The notes below the pieces were generated by a model that did no database searches, was not told the DNA's origin, and was given only the letters and a program-made list of their open reading frames with translations. The translations under genes were made by a program, and so were the position numbers. DNA of 64,000 nucleotides from a virus, in IMG/VR virus record IMGVR_UViG_3300049002_000011, positions 1 to 64,000 of that record; one strand, 5' to 3'. The first letter of the stretch is position 1, and every line of letters begins with the position of its first letter. Shown here in pieces: positions 35,990 through 44,626 of the stretch.

Positions 35990-36180
35990 GCGGTGCTTCC
36001 CGGCAGGAGATCGATCGCTATCGGCGAGCACCAGCACCACTCATTTGAGTGGGGGCGCGTATCGGACGCTGTGACCTTGTGAATCACTTTCACCTTTTGA
36101 AACCATGCAAACGTCCGGCGACCGCCAGTCAATCGATTGATCAACGTGCGGTCGCGCAGACGATTAAGAAATTGAATCAT
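35986..36180 (-). CDS. Small basic protein before the endolysin
   Basis: 64 residues, ATGA-coupled to the endolysin. It starts MIQFLNRLRDRTLINRLTGG. No Shine-Dalgarno is seen, so the start is uncertain. Confidence 0.45.
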   Translation of the reverse strand: MIQFLNRLRDRTLINRLTGGRRTFAWFQKVKVIHKVTASDTRPHSNEWCWCSPIAIDLLPGSTA

Positions 36181-36515
36181 GGTGAATGAAAATGAATGAA
36201 AGTGAATAAGAAGCCGGTCACGCGCACAGCTCGAGTTCGACTGTTTGGTTGGCGTCGAGAGTGCCCCTGGACGGAGCGGCGGGAACCTCGTTCACAGACT
36301 TTCGCCTGCTACAAAGTGTTTGGTGGTAAACGAGTGTGCGCGTGAATCTCAAAATCGAAAAGTTAATTGGAGAGCAAAAGAAAAAGCGCTGACTCCGGAA
36401 AGCGAATGATCCGGAATTTGCGCCTCGGTAGGTTCGGCCGCAACGTTTACGGCCCTACACGGCAAACATACCAACAAACAGCGTTGACACGCAAGAGATA
36501 TCACAAAACAAAGAG
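36181..36515 (-). other. Untranslated leader of the late operon
   Basis: About 335 bases without a credible gene, between the terminator at 36516-36554 and the first lysis gene. A long frame begins further upstream at 36600 and crosses the terminator; it is not accepted as a gene. Confidence 0.45.
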
Positions 36516-36554
36516 AACGGGCTCGGTCCGCTGTCCAAAGCAACCGAGCCCGTT
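36516..36554 (-). terminator. 12-bp stem terminator in the late leader
   Basis: AACGGGCTCGGT and ACCGAGCCCGTT form a perfect stem with a 15-base loop; the minus strand continues CTCTTTGTTTTGTG. It lies about 100 bases after the predicted late start site. Confidence 0.7.
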
Positions 36555-36565
36555 TCTCAGACACC

Positions 36566-36650
36566 CCCAAGTTTTTCGCCCTGAGATATCTGTTGAGCAT
36601 GTCCTCACCCCACGCACAACACTCAGAAACTTGGGAGGTTTTTTACTCCC
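36566..36650 (-). promoter_or_regulatory. Mutually exclusive hairpins in the late leader
   Basis: CCCAAGTTT (36566-36574) pairs with AAACTTGGG (36627-36635), with inner CTGAG/CTCAG. GGGAG (36633-36637) can instead pair with CTCCC (36646-36650). The two structures share bases, as in attenuators. Confidence 0.5.
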
Positions 36651-36663
36651 ACATGTGCGGCGC

Positions 36664-36691
36664 AGTATAGCACAATCGTTGCGCGGTGCAA
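36664..36691 (-). promoter_or_regulatory. Candidate late promoter with operator
   Basis: Minus strand TTGCAC-N16-TATACT with an extended -10 (TGC before TATACT). The -35 overlaps a TTGC-N5-GCAA operator (36679-36691). Start predicted near 36657. Confidence 0.65.
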
Positions 36692-36697
36692 GGGTTT

Positions 36698-37009
36698 CTA
36701 CATCGTCAATTCTTCATCGCGCGAGTTTTCGAAAAACTCTTCGTCTTCGGTCGCTGTTTGCTCATCGAGCACTTTCGCAATCGCGGCCAAGCTAGCTGGG
36801 CGTGCAGCGTTCGACGCTTTGGTGAAAAGCTGGTGAATCACGCTCATCGGCTGTGCTAACAGCTCGGCTGGCAAAATCTCCGTCGTTGACCGTGATGCGA
36901 TAAATCCGAGCATCGAAGTAAGACCGGAGAGTCCCGGCTCACTGACCGTCAGAAAGAGTGAGTACTCGATCCCAGTCATTTCATCGCTGCGAAACTCTAC
37001 TTCGTTCAT
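36698..37009 (-). CDS. Unknown 103-residue protein
   Basis: Acidic C-terminus (DEQTATEDEEFFENSRDEEL). ATGA-coupled to the gene upstream. No domain recognised. Confidence 0.6.
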   Translation of the reverse strand: MNEVEFRSDEMTGIEYSLFLTVSEPGLSGLTSMLGFIASRSTTEILPAELLAQPMSVIHQLFTKASNAARPASLAAIAKVLDEQTATEDEEFFENSRDEELTM

Positions 37010-37200
37010 GGCTCACTCGCTTTCTCCGTTAGGGCTTTGCTCTTAATCCTGGCAAGCAGGAAGCACAACAATCGCGTGTGTTGGCGAATGCAGACGTGTA
37101 GCTGCGCGACAGTATCGTGATTACGGCGCCACGGTTCTCTCTTGTAAGCGGCGTTCAATCGCGACATTTGCCAACGTCGTCGACGACAGTTTGCTTTCAT
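37006..37200 (-). CDS. Small basic protein
   Basis: 64 residues from the ATG at 37200, with GGAGG encoded in the end of the preceding zinc-protein gene. Rich in Arg/Lys (MKANCRRRRWQMSRLNAAYK). Possibly nucleic-acid binding. Confidence 0.6.
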   Translation of the reverse strand: MKANCRRRRWQMSRLNAAYKREPWRRNHDTVAQLHVCIRQHTRLLCFLLARIKSKALTEKASEP

Positions 37201-37340
37201 CGCATCAACCTCCGTTCGCGATAGTGACAGTCGTGCTGACACAGCTTTGCGGAGCAACTCTCACAGCGTTTGTTCTTACAGCTTGCGCTCAGCGTGGTGG
37301 ACGGCCGTGCGCCAGATGTGTTGCGTGGTTCGCGTTTCAT
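37197..37340 (-). CDS. 47-residue Cys-rich zinc-binding protein
   Basis: ATG at 37340 with AAAGGAA upstream. CKNKRCESCSAKLCQHDCH packs five Cys and two His, likely one or two zinc ions. Both ends overlap neighbours by ATGA, supporting a real gene. Confidence 0.7.
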   Translation of the reverse strand: MKREPRNTSGARPSTTLSASCKNKRCESCSAKLCQHDCHYRERRLMR

Positions 37341-39115
37341 GGTTCCTTTCTCTGAAGACGAATACGGCGCCGTTTCTTTGGGCCATCGTCTGGTGCTGGA
37401 GTGATAGGCGTGGAGGAAGTCTGGGGCGGGCTGTCGAGACGGGCGGCGCTGACGAGGGCATCAAGTCGCGCTATCTCGAGCTGGACTTTTGCTGCGCGTG
37501 CGAAATTCTCTGAGCTCATGCTACCGAGGGCGGCGCCGCGTGACAGTTCAATGAACTCTGCGCGTAATCTCGCGAGCTGCTCGATGTTCGATTCTTGCGG
37601 CGTTGGCGGCGCGAGTATTTGCCGTTCGATATCACGAGCCATTTTGTCGAAAGTCGCTTTCGACGCCTTAACGATCAGATCATCGAGTACGCCTTTCTTT
37701 AGAGTGGCGGCGCGTGAGTTGATTCGTATTTCACTCTCGGGCAAGTTGTCGACGATTTTGTTTCCCGTCGTGGCAAACTTCATTCGGTCAGCGAGGCTCA
37801 ACGCGTCAAACTCTGCGCGCGTGATCGTCACGGACTCATAGCCACGTTTTCCATTTTCGATGGTAATGGCCCGTTCGATCTTTTGAAGCATCGACGCCAT
37901 GTCTTGTTCCATGGTTATTCGTTGCCGGCATTCAAAATCGTTCGTCTGCGGGCGACACGAGGCGAGCATTCCCTCGGGAGTCTCGGTAAGAACCAGCGAC
38001 CAATCCGCGTGGCGTTTCCGGAACGCTGCGATTGCGAGGCGCGAAACGGATGGCAGTGTTTGTTCGAACGCGCGATCGAGGATTTCAGCAGTTTTGCCAC
38101 CTCCTGAACCGCCGCCACGAAGCAGGCCCTTCACATAATCGATCGCGTTGTCTCTCAAACTGCTTTTTACATCAGGTTGGAGCATCGATTGTGGCGGGGT
38201 CGCGGGCGTCCCGAATTCCGTGAAGGTGGCATAATCAGCTTTGCCATACACCTTCGGATTCAGCGGAGGTGTGAGCTTCGGAGATGCCCCGGTCAAACGC
38301 CTGCTTATTTCCTTCTTCAACACTTCCTCCAGTTGGTCCAGCAATAGTGGCAAGGCTTGAGGCGTTTCGAAACTGCCGCTGGCACAATAGCGACCGAGGT
38401 CTGCGCCATTCTCATTGACGATCGACACCGTGACTTCAACTTTTGTGAGGTTGTATTGCTGGAAAAATGACACCTTCCAATCAGGATGTTTCTCCATGAA
38501 CGCTTCGATAACAGCAGTCACGCCGGTGGCTTCCGTTGACTCGACACTTTTCCGGTAGTAATCGATCGTCATGCGATACTCTTTGCTTACGAGGATGCGC
38601 TCAACCTCGCTGCTGCCGAAGGTTGTCATATCTCGATATTCGGCATTCACCTTCCATTGATCAGCGCGCAGTTTTCCATCGTCCAGGGCAGCCCTCAGTC
38701 TCGCTTCAATGTCGAGTAGAAGCGTTTCCGTTTGGCTCTCAGGCGCTCGCCCCTCGACGATGAATGTCCCGCGCTTATTCCCAGCTCGCACCTCAACGCT
38801 GACGGTATTCTCGCGACGACCTGTGGCTGACAATTCGCAGTTGCACACCCACTCCGGATGTCGGTCGATGAACTGACTGAAAGCGTCGTTTGCGCTCACG
38901 ACTGATTTGAAGTTTAGGGATTGCGGCATTTCGTTGTCTCCGGTTTCGCGTTTTAGGAATTGGACCTCGCCGAAGTGAAATTTGTGTCTGAGCACAAATG
39001 GCGGGGGCGCGAATCCGTCTTTCAGTGGCGGACTGTATTCGTTACATGATGAACACCACGCAAAGAATTCAACCCTTAGTGGTTTTTGCGGTCTGCTGTC
39101 ATTTGCTCCGTCCAT
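37337..39115 (-). CDS. Large unknown early protein
   Basis: 592 residues. Two alpha/beta repeats seem present: FSQFIDRHPEWVCNCELSA and IEAFMEKHPDWKVSFFQQYN, with a third-like AIAAFRKRHADWSLVLTETP, suggesting a triplicated small domain with HPDW motifs. The C-terminus is coiled and ends in a basic stretch. An alternative start at 38929 has GGAG 8 bases upstream; the longer form adds a CSSC-containing segment. Confidence 0.6.
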   Translation of the reverse strand: MDGANDSRPQKPLRVEFFAWCSSCNEYSPPLKDGFAPPPFVLRHKFHFGEVQFLKRETGDNEMPQSLNFKSVVSANDAFSQFIDRHPEWVCNCELSATGRRENTVSVEVRAGNKRGTFIVEGRAPESQTETLLLDIEARLRAALDDGKLRADQWKVNAEYRDMTTFGSSEVERILVSKEYRMTIDYYRKSVESTEATGVTAVIEAFMEKHPDWKVSFFQQYNLTKVEVTVSIVNENGADLGRYCASGSFETPQALPLLLDQLEEVLKKEISRRLTGASPKLTPPLNPKVYGKADYATFTEFGTPATPPQSMLQPDVKSSLRDNAIDYVKGLLRGGGSGGGKTAEILDRAFEQTLPSVSRLAIAAFRKRHADWSLVLTETPEGMLASCRPQTNDFECRQRITMEQDMASMLQKIERAITIENGKRGYESVTITRAEFDALSLADRMKFATTGNKIVDNLPESEIRINSRAATLKKGVLDDLIVKASKATFDKMARDIERQILAPPTPQESNIEQLARLRAEFIELSRGAALGSMSSENFARAAKVQLEIARLDALVSAARLDSPPQTSSTPITPAPDDGPKKRRRIRLQRKEP

Positions 39116-39687
39116 GCTGGATCCGCCTTACTCATGTGGACGATACCACTCGACATCAATTTACCGTCCACTTGTGCCAGGCAAGTAAAACATGTGCGCC
39201 AGTTCTGTGCTTCGAAGGGATCGTCGGTGACATGGAGTGGCACGATACAAAGCCCATTGCAGGCAGGACAGATGCGACCGACAGCACTCAGCGTGAGGAT
39301 CCGAGTGCCTACCTTGCGCACCACGCGCGCGGAGATCTCGGCGTGATGGTTCACGACGGCGACTTGGACCGTCAAATTAAACTCTTTGTTCTGGAAGACT
39401 GGCCATTCCAGCGTGACAAAATCTTCCACTTCCTCTTCACACAGAAGGTCAGAGTCAATCAGTACACGCGCGACGCCTTCGATCGCTTCGTACATCGCGG
39501 GGATGAGTGGCGTTAGCGAGGGGCGCTTTGGCTTGTTGGTCGCTTCAACTGACGGCTGCATGTGGTCCTCGTAGAATGAGCGCGCAATATGATCGAGCAT
39601 TTGCTGGTCCGCGTAAGATCGGCACGCGACGAGCGCTTTGAGTTGCGTTTCAATTATAGGCAGCCAGTCGATCAGCATCGTCTTCAC
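39076..39687 (-). CDS. Unknown protein with C-terminal zinc ribbon
   Basis: 203 residues. RICPACNGLC and NWRTCFTCLAQ give two CxxC pairs. ATGA-coupled to the AAA gene. A one-mismatch copy of the start element (GGAGCAAATGAC) lies in its last codons. Confidence 0.6.
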   Translation of the reverse strand: MKTMLIDWLPIIETQLKALVACRSYADQQMLDHIARSFYEDHMQPSVEATNKPKRPSLTPLIPAMYEAIEGVARVLIDSDLLCEEEVEDFVTLEWPVFQNKEFNLTVQVAVVNHHAEISARVVRKVGTRILTLSAVGRICPACNGLCIVPLHVTDDPFEAQNWRTCFTCLAQVDGKLMSSGIVHMSKADPAWTEQMTADRKNH

Positions 39688-40790
39688 CCGTGCAGTGTTG
39701 TCGCGACAAACCCGGGCCTATGAACTTGCGGAACGTCGCCACCGTCTTTCATGGCGAACAACTCCGCGAGCGTAGATTGCTTCGTGTTGGAGTTCGGATA
39801 CAACAGCGCTTGCGATCGGGCGTCGTGCTCGTCAAGCCATTTGTAAGCTTCATCGCGTCCGAATTTTGAGAACTCGATTTGCGAGAAGCAACGACCAGGA
39901 CGTGAGACTGCTTCGTGAAGTGCACCAACATCTTCGTTGGTTGTAATTAACACTAACACACGCAAGCCCTGTCCGAGCAAGCCCGATGTAAGATTGAGAA
40001 AGCGCGAAAGACGTCCGCCCGTTTGCAGACGCGCATCCTTCGCGAGCAGCTCGCCGGAATCCTCGAGCACGACCAGTCGATACCTCTTTTTTTGCTCACC
40101 GGTAGTTGGTCCACCATCATCACCGAGAATCACGCGCAGCAAATAATCGCCGTGGTCGAAGAAGTTGTCAGCGTCGATCACAATATGCAGACGACACCAC
40201 GGGCCCCACACGTCGCCGAGCGCACGCAGCGCGTATGTTTTGCCAGTGCCCGGCTCGCCACGCCACAGCATCAACTTGCCGCTGTCTTCGGTTGGCCTCA
40301 TTCCGTGCAACCTCACCAGTTGATCACGCGTGGCCGCCGGATAGTTGGCCGCGATTTGTTCCCACGTCGGCACTTGCAGTTGTCGATCGAGAGTGCGTAC
40401 ACCGTGCTCTGTGTAGTGCCAGTAAGTGACGTCGAGCAATCCCGATTTCCGCTCTGACCATGGCAACGCCTTTCGAAAGACGTCCAAAACATCAGTTGCG
40501 CTTTGCATACTCGAGTTGTAGACGGTGCACGTAAATTCACGATTTTCTCGGATGAGTGAAACGATCGCGCGGCCCTGCTGAAGCACAAGCGAGTGCGAAT
40601 CAGCGCGCGGGTAAAATTCTTCGCATAATAGCTTTGTGCCGTCGATCTTCAGCGCGGTTTGTATGGTTTCGTCGGACACCCACGCGTCACGGACCGAAGA
40701 GACGGCGCCGCGCTCGTGGGCTTCGTTCAGCGCGGTAAAAGTAACGCGATCGTGAATGTTCAGGTTGGCAACGGATCGAATGCTGGTCAT
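39684..40790 (-). CDS. AAA+ ATPase (DUF5925-AAA type)
   Basis: 368 residues. Walker A WRGEPGTGKTYALRAL (about 176-191), Walker B YRLVVLEDSGEL, sensor-1 VLVLITTNED and Arg finger in SRPGRCFSQIEF. The N-terminal 150 residues resemble the DUF5925 region found with such ATPases. It may remodel a replication or defence complex. Start preceded by GGAGGAAACGA, close to the genome's usual start element. Confidence 0.75.
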   Translation of the reverse strand: MTSIRSVANLNIHDRVTFTALNEAHERGAVSSVRDAWVSDETIQTALKIDGTKLLCEEFYPRADSHSLVLQQGRAIVSLIRENREFTCTVYNSSMQSATDVLDVFRKALPWSERKSGLLDVTYWHYTEHGVRTLDRQLQVPTWEQIAANYPAATRDQLVRLHGMRPTEDSGKLMLWRGEPGTGKTYALRALGDVWGPWCRLHIVIDADNFFDHGDYLLRVILGDDGGPTTGEQKKRYRLVVLEDSGELLAKDARLQTGGRLSRFLNLTSGLLGQGLRVLVLITTNEDVGALHEAVSRPGRCFSQIEFSKFGRDEAYKWLDEHDARSQALLYPNSNTKQSTLAELFAMKDGGDVPQVHRPGFVATTLHG

Positions 40791-41065
40791 TGGTGAATCG
40801 TTTCCTCCCTTGGTGGAATGAAGCCCCGATCGCGCTGCACGCTGCGCACGCGAGCGAGGCGTGACAAATTACGTTTGCGAGACACGGCCGTACCACGCAT
40901 ATCGAGATTACGTGACCATAGCTCGAACGTGTTCGCCAGTTCTTTGAGCTCAGTCTTACTCAAACGCTTAAGCAAGACGCGTGAGACGCGAGCGGGAATG
41001 ATTCCCTCGCGCCGGTATAGTTCAACTGCTTCGTTTGTTTTCTTGGCTCTGCTGGCTCGCCTCAA
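40787..41065 (-). CDS. Basic helical protein
   Basis: 92 residues from a TTG set by GGAGCAAACGAC. It has helical repeats (VSRVLLKRLSKTELKELANT) and a basic end. It overlaps two other small genes at its start. Confidence 0.6.
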   Translation of the reverse strand: MRRASRAKKTNEAVELYRREGIIPARVSRVLLKRLSKTELKELANTFELWSRNLDMRGTAVSRKRNLSRLARVRSVQRDRGFIPPREETIHQ

Positions 41066-41240
41066 CGTCGTTTGCTCCGTGAAAGATTTTTAGTTGCTCG
41101 CCGACGCGTCGAATTAGTTTCTCTCCGCTGGGGCACAGGTTGAACGGTTGACTCGCGCACCGGAAACAAATCTCCAGGTGCAGAAGAAACAGGCGCGTCA
41201 TCTGGTCCAGCATCGCGCTTGTTGCGTTTCGATCGCGCAC
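41022..41240 (-). CDS. Small Cys-containing protein, overlapping frame
   Basis: 72 residues from a GTG placed 2 bases after GGAGCAAACGAC. LFLLHLEICFRCASQPFNLC and SGEKLIRRVGEQLKIF look like real protein. It overlaps the 88-residue gene upstream by 179 bases in another frame. Confidence 0.55.
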   Translation of the reverse strand: MRDRNATSAMLDQMTRLFLLHLEICFRCASQPFNLCPSGEKLIRRVGEQLKIFHGANDVEASQQSQENKRSS

Positions 41241-41328
41241 CTGTCGTTTGCTCCTCGTCTTCGAACCAGTTCACGCCGATGAGCGCCGGATCCAGCCCGA
41301 AGCAATAACAATCGCCGTCCTGGCTCAT
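41062..41328 (-). CDS. Unknown small protein, overlapping frame
   Basis: 88 residues. SQDGDCYCFGLDPALIGVNW is compact, the rest is polar and basic. ATGA-coupled upstream. Much of it is overlapped by the next gene, so its C-terminal part may be under weak constraint. Confidence 0.5.
   Translation of the reverse strand: MSQDGDCYCFGLDPALIGVNWFEDEEQTTGARSKRNKRDAGPDDAPVSSAPGDLFPVRESTVQPVPQRRETNSTRRRATKNLSRSKRR
41067..41078 (-). promoter_or_regulatory. GGAGCAAACGAC translation-start element
   Basis: One base before the TTG at 41065. Confidence 0.8.
41243..41254 (-). promoter_or_regulatory. GGAGCAAACGAC translation-start element
   Basis: Two bases before the GTG at 41240, inside the coding part of the previous gene. 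Confidence 0.75.
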
Positions 41329-41642
41329 GGTCCGTCCCTGAGTGCGAGGTACGCTTCAAGAACCGGCGGTAACGATTCTTTCCGCTCGTGCGGAACGAAA
41401 TCAGGCACGATCGGATCGCGTGGTTCATCAAACCAAACTGACCACCAGCGACGGTGCGCCATTATCGGCCGTTGTTCTTTACTTGACCAGCCGACCTCTA
41501 CTACACCTTCCGCAATACCACGATGTGGGAAGAGCGTTGGCATATGACCGTGTTCGCCCGCGTAAATCTGACATGGACCAACGTTCGTGTAACGCGGATG
41601 CATGGCGCCGCAAATTTGTGGTGGACCTTCTGTTTCGTTCAT
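41325..41642 (-). CDS. Unknown protein with Cys/His pattern
   Basis: 105 residues from the ATG at 41642 (a TTG at 41648 is also possible). ICGAMHPRYTNVGPCQIYAG and EHGH suggest a metal site. No Shine-Dalgarno seen. Confidence 0.55.
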   Translation of the reverse strand: MNETEGPPQICGAMHPRYTNVGPCQIYAGEHGHMPTLFPHRGIAEGVVEVGWSSKEQRPIMAHRRWWSVWFDEPRDPIVPDFVPHERKESLPPVLEAYLALRDGP

Positions 41643-41648
41643 AATCAA

Positions 41649-41792
41649 CTCAACGCGTCTTCAGTAACCGAGACGAAGGGTAAAATTGCTCCGGCGTTCG
41701 CGGGCTAATCGTCTAAACGTCTAAGAACGCGCCAACTGTGTTTGCACACAGAGGTTCGCTGCGTAGCGGCAGATGCTGACGACGCGCTTTTT
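41649..41792. other. Structured intergenic region
   Basis: CTGTGT-TTGC-ACACAG and CGCT-GCGT-AGCG hairpins followed on the plus strand by CGCTTTTTTT at about 41787-41795. It could be a plus-strand small RNA end or a leader. No tRNA cloverleaf could be built. Confidence 0.3.
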
Positions 41793-42005
41793 TTAGCTCG
41801 CTCTTTCGGCATCACGAATTTTCTCTACCTCTTTGGTTAATTGTTGTAACTCTCTCCATTCTGCATCCGTAAATCGAACCGTTGCGCCGGGTGGCTGGCC
41901 GAACTCAATGAAGTCGATGCCTTCACAGTCCTGCACGTGCTCGATGTACTTCCGGAGTAAGTTGCGATAGTCGAGCATCAAGTCGGACATATCACTGCCA
42001 CACAT
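41793..42005 (-). CDS. Small acidic helical protein
   Basis: 70 residues; ATG directly after the upstream stop. Contains FTDAEWRELQQLTKEVEKI. Function unknown. Confidence 0.55.
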   Translation of the reverse strand: MCGSDMSDLMLDYRNLLRKYIEHVQDCEGIDFIEFGQPPGATVRFTDAEWRELQQLTKEVEKIRDAERAS

Positions 42006-42404
42006 TTAGCTGCCTGAATCGATGTCGCAGTCGATACAAACCCGCAACCCGTATTTGTGATCGCAAAACGAAGTGACGGTGCCGCAGACGATACACGGCT
42101 GCAAATCGTTCGGGTGATAACTAAAACGTTCAACCATCACGCCAGTCTCAAAATCTGTGACGAGCTCGAGCAGTCCATCGTAATGTGGGTGATCGATCAA
42201 GATCGAGGAATGCTCTGAACCAATCATTGCGGTAACTTGGGTCGTGACTGTCGGCGCTGTCTCGATGCGCCGGCCGTACGGTCGCACCTTCAACGGACGC
42301 TCCTCGATCGCTGCCGTTGTTTGTATGCGGAGATCGTCCAGCTTGCCCCGCTCGGGCTTAGCTTTACGTCTCAACAGATGTTTGAGCAACGCATTGCCAC
42401 TCAC
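42006..42404 (-). CDS. Zinc-ribbon protein
   Basis: 132 residues from a GTG overlapping the preceding stop (GTGA). The C-terminus PCIVCGTVTSFCDHKYGLRV then CIDCD is a zinc ribbon. Confidence 0.6.
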   Translation of the reverse strand: MSGNALLKHLLRRKAKPERGKLDDLRIQTTAAIEERPLKVRPYGRRIETAPTVTTQVTAMIGSEHSSILIDHPHYDGLLELVTDFETGVMVERFSYHPNDLQPCIVCGTVTSFCDHKYGLRVCIDCDIDSGS

Positions 42405-42628
42405 CGCGGGACCTCTACATCCAATTCGACGTGCTCGAGCTGGTCGCGACGAACGCCTGCAGCTCTTGAACGATGAAAAGTCACTCCGGTAACTGTAACC
42501 GCGTGATCGATTTCGAACTGCTGGATGACTCCCAAAATAAAAGTCTCCAGCACGCCGCGTTGTTGTTGAATTAAAGCGACAGCGCCGGCCGTCGTCGCTT
42601 CTTCGTCATCAACTATTTCCAGCTTCAT
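42401..42628 (-). CDS. Unknown small protein
   Basis: 75 residues; beta-rich C-terminus (HAVTVTGVTFHRSRAAGVRR). ATGA-coupled to the large gene upstream. Confidence 0.55.
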   Translation of the reverse strand: MKLEIVDDEEATTAGAVALIQQQRGVLETFILGVIQQFEIDHAVTVTGVTFHRSRAAGVRRDQLEHVELDVEVPR

Positions 42629-44361
42629 TCGAGTCCCTCCGGATCTATCTTTTCGATCTGCTCTTTGATCGCCTGCATGATCGTGAGTCGGTCTTTTTGT
42701 TCCTGCCCTCGCTTGGCGTAACTCTTCTGCGTGTCGATGCGGCCTTGGATCACGTTCGCGGCTGCATTGCGCATCGCGAGAACCCTGTCAGAGCTGCCTT
42801 GTGACACTGTTGGTTGTGCGTCCATCGTTGTGAGCGCATACATATCGGCGAACTCAGTCAAAAGCACCGCCTCGATTAACGAGTGCGCGTTGAGGGTAGG
42901 CAACAGGTGACCCACACGATCCATTGTGCGTTCCACGCGTCGTGCGTAATCACGCTCCTGGACGCTTAGGACTGCCTTAATAAACTCGGCCATGAACCTG
43001 CCCGCTTCTGCCTGCGTGCAACCAGACGTCGGCAGCCATTCAGCAAAAGCAATTAAGTGGTACGACAGACTCTTCGAACCGTCGAGCGCGAATTGGTACG
43101 CGAACCCGTTTGCAAGACGGAAAGAGATGTCGGCGCGCGGTGCTGGCTTCGCGAGTTGAAACGTTGCTTGGCCGGAGAAGACGCTACCGGCTGGTCCACC
43201 CGGCACGACTGCCATGCTGACTCTGTCGGGATCTACTCTGCATCTTGCATCGTCATACATGGAACGATCCTTTCCATCGAAAAGCGTGGCTTCATCTTTC
43301 ATTTGGCCCCACGCTTCAAACGTAAAGATTCCAGGCATCTCGCGCACTTCACCAGCCGGCGGTGGAATTAACTTCTCGCACTTGCCAAACACTTGTGCCT
43401 TCTCGCAGCCATCACGTCTCACAAGAGAGAACGCGGTGTCATAGATCGGCTGGTCTTTCACCTTCGAGAAATAGATGAAGTGTCCGAGGGCCCAACGCGT
43501 CGAGGGCACAATCTCACTGTAACCAGGTGCAATGCACCACTCACCGTTGACCTCGTACACTTCGAAATCGGAATCGCTGGGTTGCTCGTTGATACGACCG
43601 CGCCATTGATTCCGGAAGTTGCGACTTCTATACGCGATTGTGGCGCTGACCATGACTTCAGCCACACCATCGTCGTCGGGGCGCCACTCTTCCACGAGCT
43701 GCAAAGGTAACTTGGCCTGAATACGAAGAGACGACGCGGCCGAATCGAGCTCGATGATGTTATCTTCCTCGACAATCGGGAAGTCAGGTTTGGTGGCGTG
43801 AACGGCGTGAAAGTTCAGTAGGGTTTCAAGCGATTGAGCTGCCTCGACTTCAAAAAGCGCCGAACGCTCATGGACATAGCTGAACCAATCTCGGGCATTC
43901 AGTTCACTCAGCTCACGCAATGGTGCTTCAGCGTCCCAAAAACCGTTGAGCAGAGCAGATCGGCGAACAAGAGTTGGTTTGTATGGATCATCCGCTTGCG
44001 TCTCACCGGTGACAGGTTCAACGCGCACCGCTACAAAGATTTCCCCCTTCTCGGGTTCGACTTTCCAGTGAACGCACTCAACTACTTTCCAAGGTGTGCG
44101 CGTGCCGTCCGCATGGTGAAAGACTCGTAGATATCCAAGCTCTTTCCCGATGCCTCGCGATACATCGCCCAGATAAGGCATCGCAAGAGTGAAAGTTGCG
44201 GACTTTTGTTCATTGATGAGCCCAACCCATGAGTTACCGTCGGGCAATAGTCTCAGCGTGAGCGTTGCGGTCGCAAAGCCACCCTTATGATCTGTCGGAC
44301 TCCAAGCCGCGTCCTCCGGCAGCGTCTTTTTAGCTTCATCCTGGAACCATTCTGATTTCAT
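42625..44361 (-). CDS. Large unknown early protein
   Basis: 578 residues from the ATG at 44361 with GGGAGG 9 bases upstream. The N-terminal 130 residues are beta-rich (FATATLTLRLLPDGNSWVGL). The C-terminal third is helical. No catalytic motif recognised. Its size among tiny genes makes it the main effector candidate of this block. Confidence 0.6.
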   Translation of the reverse strand: MKSEWFQDEAKKTLPEDAAWSPTDHKGGFATATLTLRLLPDGNSWVGLINEQKSATFTLAMPYLGDVSRGIGKELGYLRVFHHADGTRTPWKVVECVHWKVEPEKGEIFVAVRVEPVTGETQADDPYKPTLVRRSALLNGFWDAEAPLRELSELNARDWFSYVHERSALFEVEAAQSLETLLNFHAVHATKPDFPIVEEDNIIELDSAASSLRIQAKLPLQLVEEWRPDDDGVAEVMVSATIAYRSRNFRNQWRGRINEQPSDSDFEVYEVNGEWCIAPGYSEIVPSTRWALGHFIYFSKVKDQPIYDTAFSLVRRDGCEKAQVFGKCEKLIPPPAGEVREMPGIFTFEAWGQMKDEATLFDGKDRSMYDDARCRVDPDRVSMAVVPGGPAGSVFSGQATFQLAKPAPRADISFRLANGFAYQFALDGSKSLSYHLIAFAEWLPTSGCTQAEAGRFMAEFIKAVLSVQERDYARRVERTMDRVGHLLPTLNAHSLIEAVLLTEFADMYALTTMDAQPTVSQGSSDRVLAMRNAAANVIQGRIDTQKSYAKRGQEQKDRLTIMQAIKEQIEKIDPEGLE

Positions 44362-44377
44362 AACTACGATCCTCCCT

Positions 44378-44614
44378 TCACATGCCGCCATTGGCGATCG
44401 CTGAATTAAACTGCATCTGCGCAGAATGCAACGCGCGAACGGCTACCGTCTTGCCAGGTCCATCCGGAACGTGTTGCCAGATATTCTTTAGCAGTTGATC
44501 AAAGTTGAGATTGACGTGGTCCACCGCCACGCGCGCCGGTTCATCGAGTCCCAAATTCTTCGGCGCGAGAAAAGCGCGCGCGCCGTCGAGTGTTCGCAAA
44601 TCAGGTTGTTGCAC
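44378..44614 (-). CDS. Acb2/Tad1-hairpin-like protein (candidate cyclic-nucleotide sponge)
   Basis: 78 residues from a GTG with GGGAGG upstream. NFDQLLKNIWQHVPDGPGKT and VRALHSAQMQFNSAIAN match the two-helix layout of the Acb2 family (helix, PxGxxK turn, helix ending in A.fwanaAIA). Acb2 proteins bind CBASS signal nucleotides. The match is by eye and could be another helical hairpin. An HD-GYP gene lies 1 kb away. Confidence 0.45.
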   Translation of the reverse strand: MQQPDLRTLDGARAFLAPKNLGLDEPARVAVDHVNLNFDQLLKNIWQHVPDGPGKTVAVRALHSAQMQFNSAIANGGM

Positions 44615-44626
44615 GATTGACCTCCC

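Noticed and set aside
36349-36600. 83-codon minus-strand frame in the late leader
   Set aside because: Crosses the 12-bp terminator; composition implausible, though a short leader peptide starting at 36600 cannot be excluded.
36367-36795. 142-codon plus-strand frame
   Set aside because: Covers terminator, hairpins and promoter; no protein character.
41700-41800. tRNA gene
   Set aside because: Hairpins do not form a cloverleaf with a TTC loop and 7-bp acceptor.
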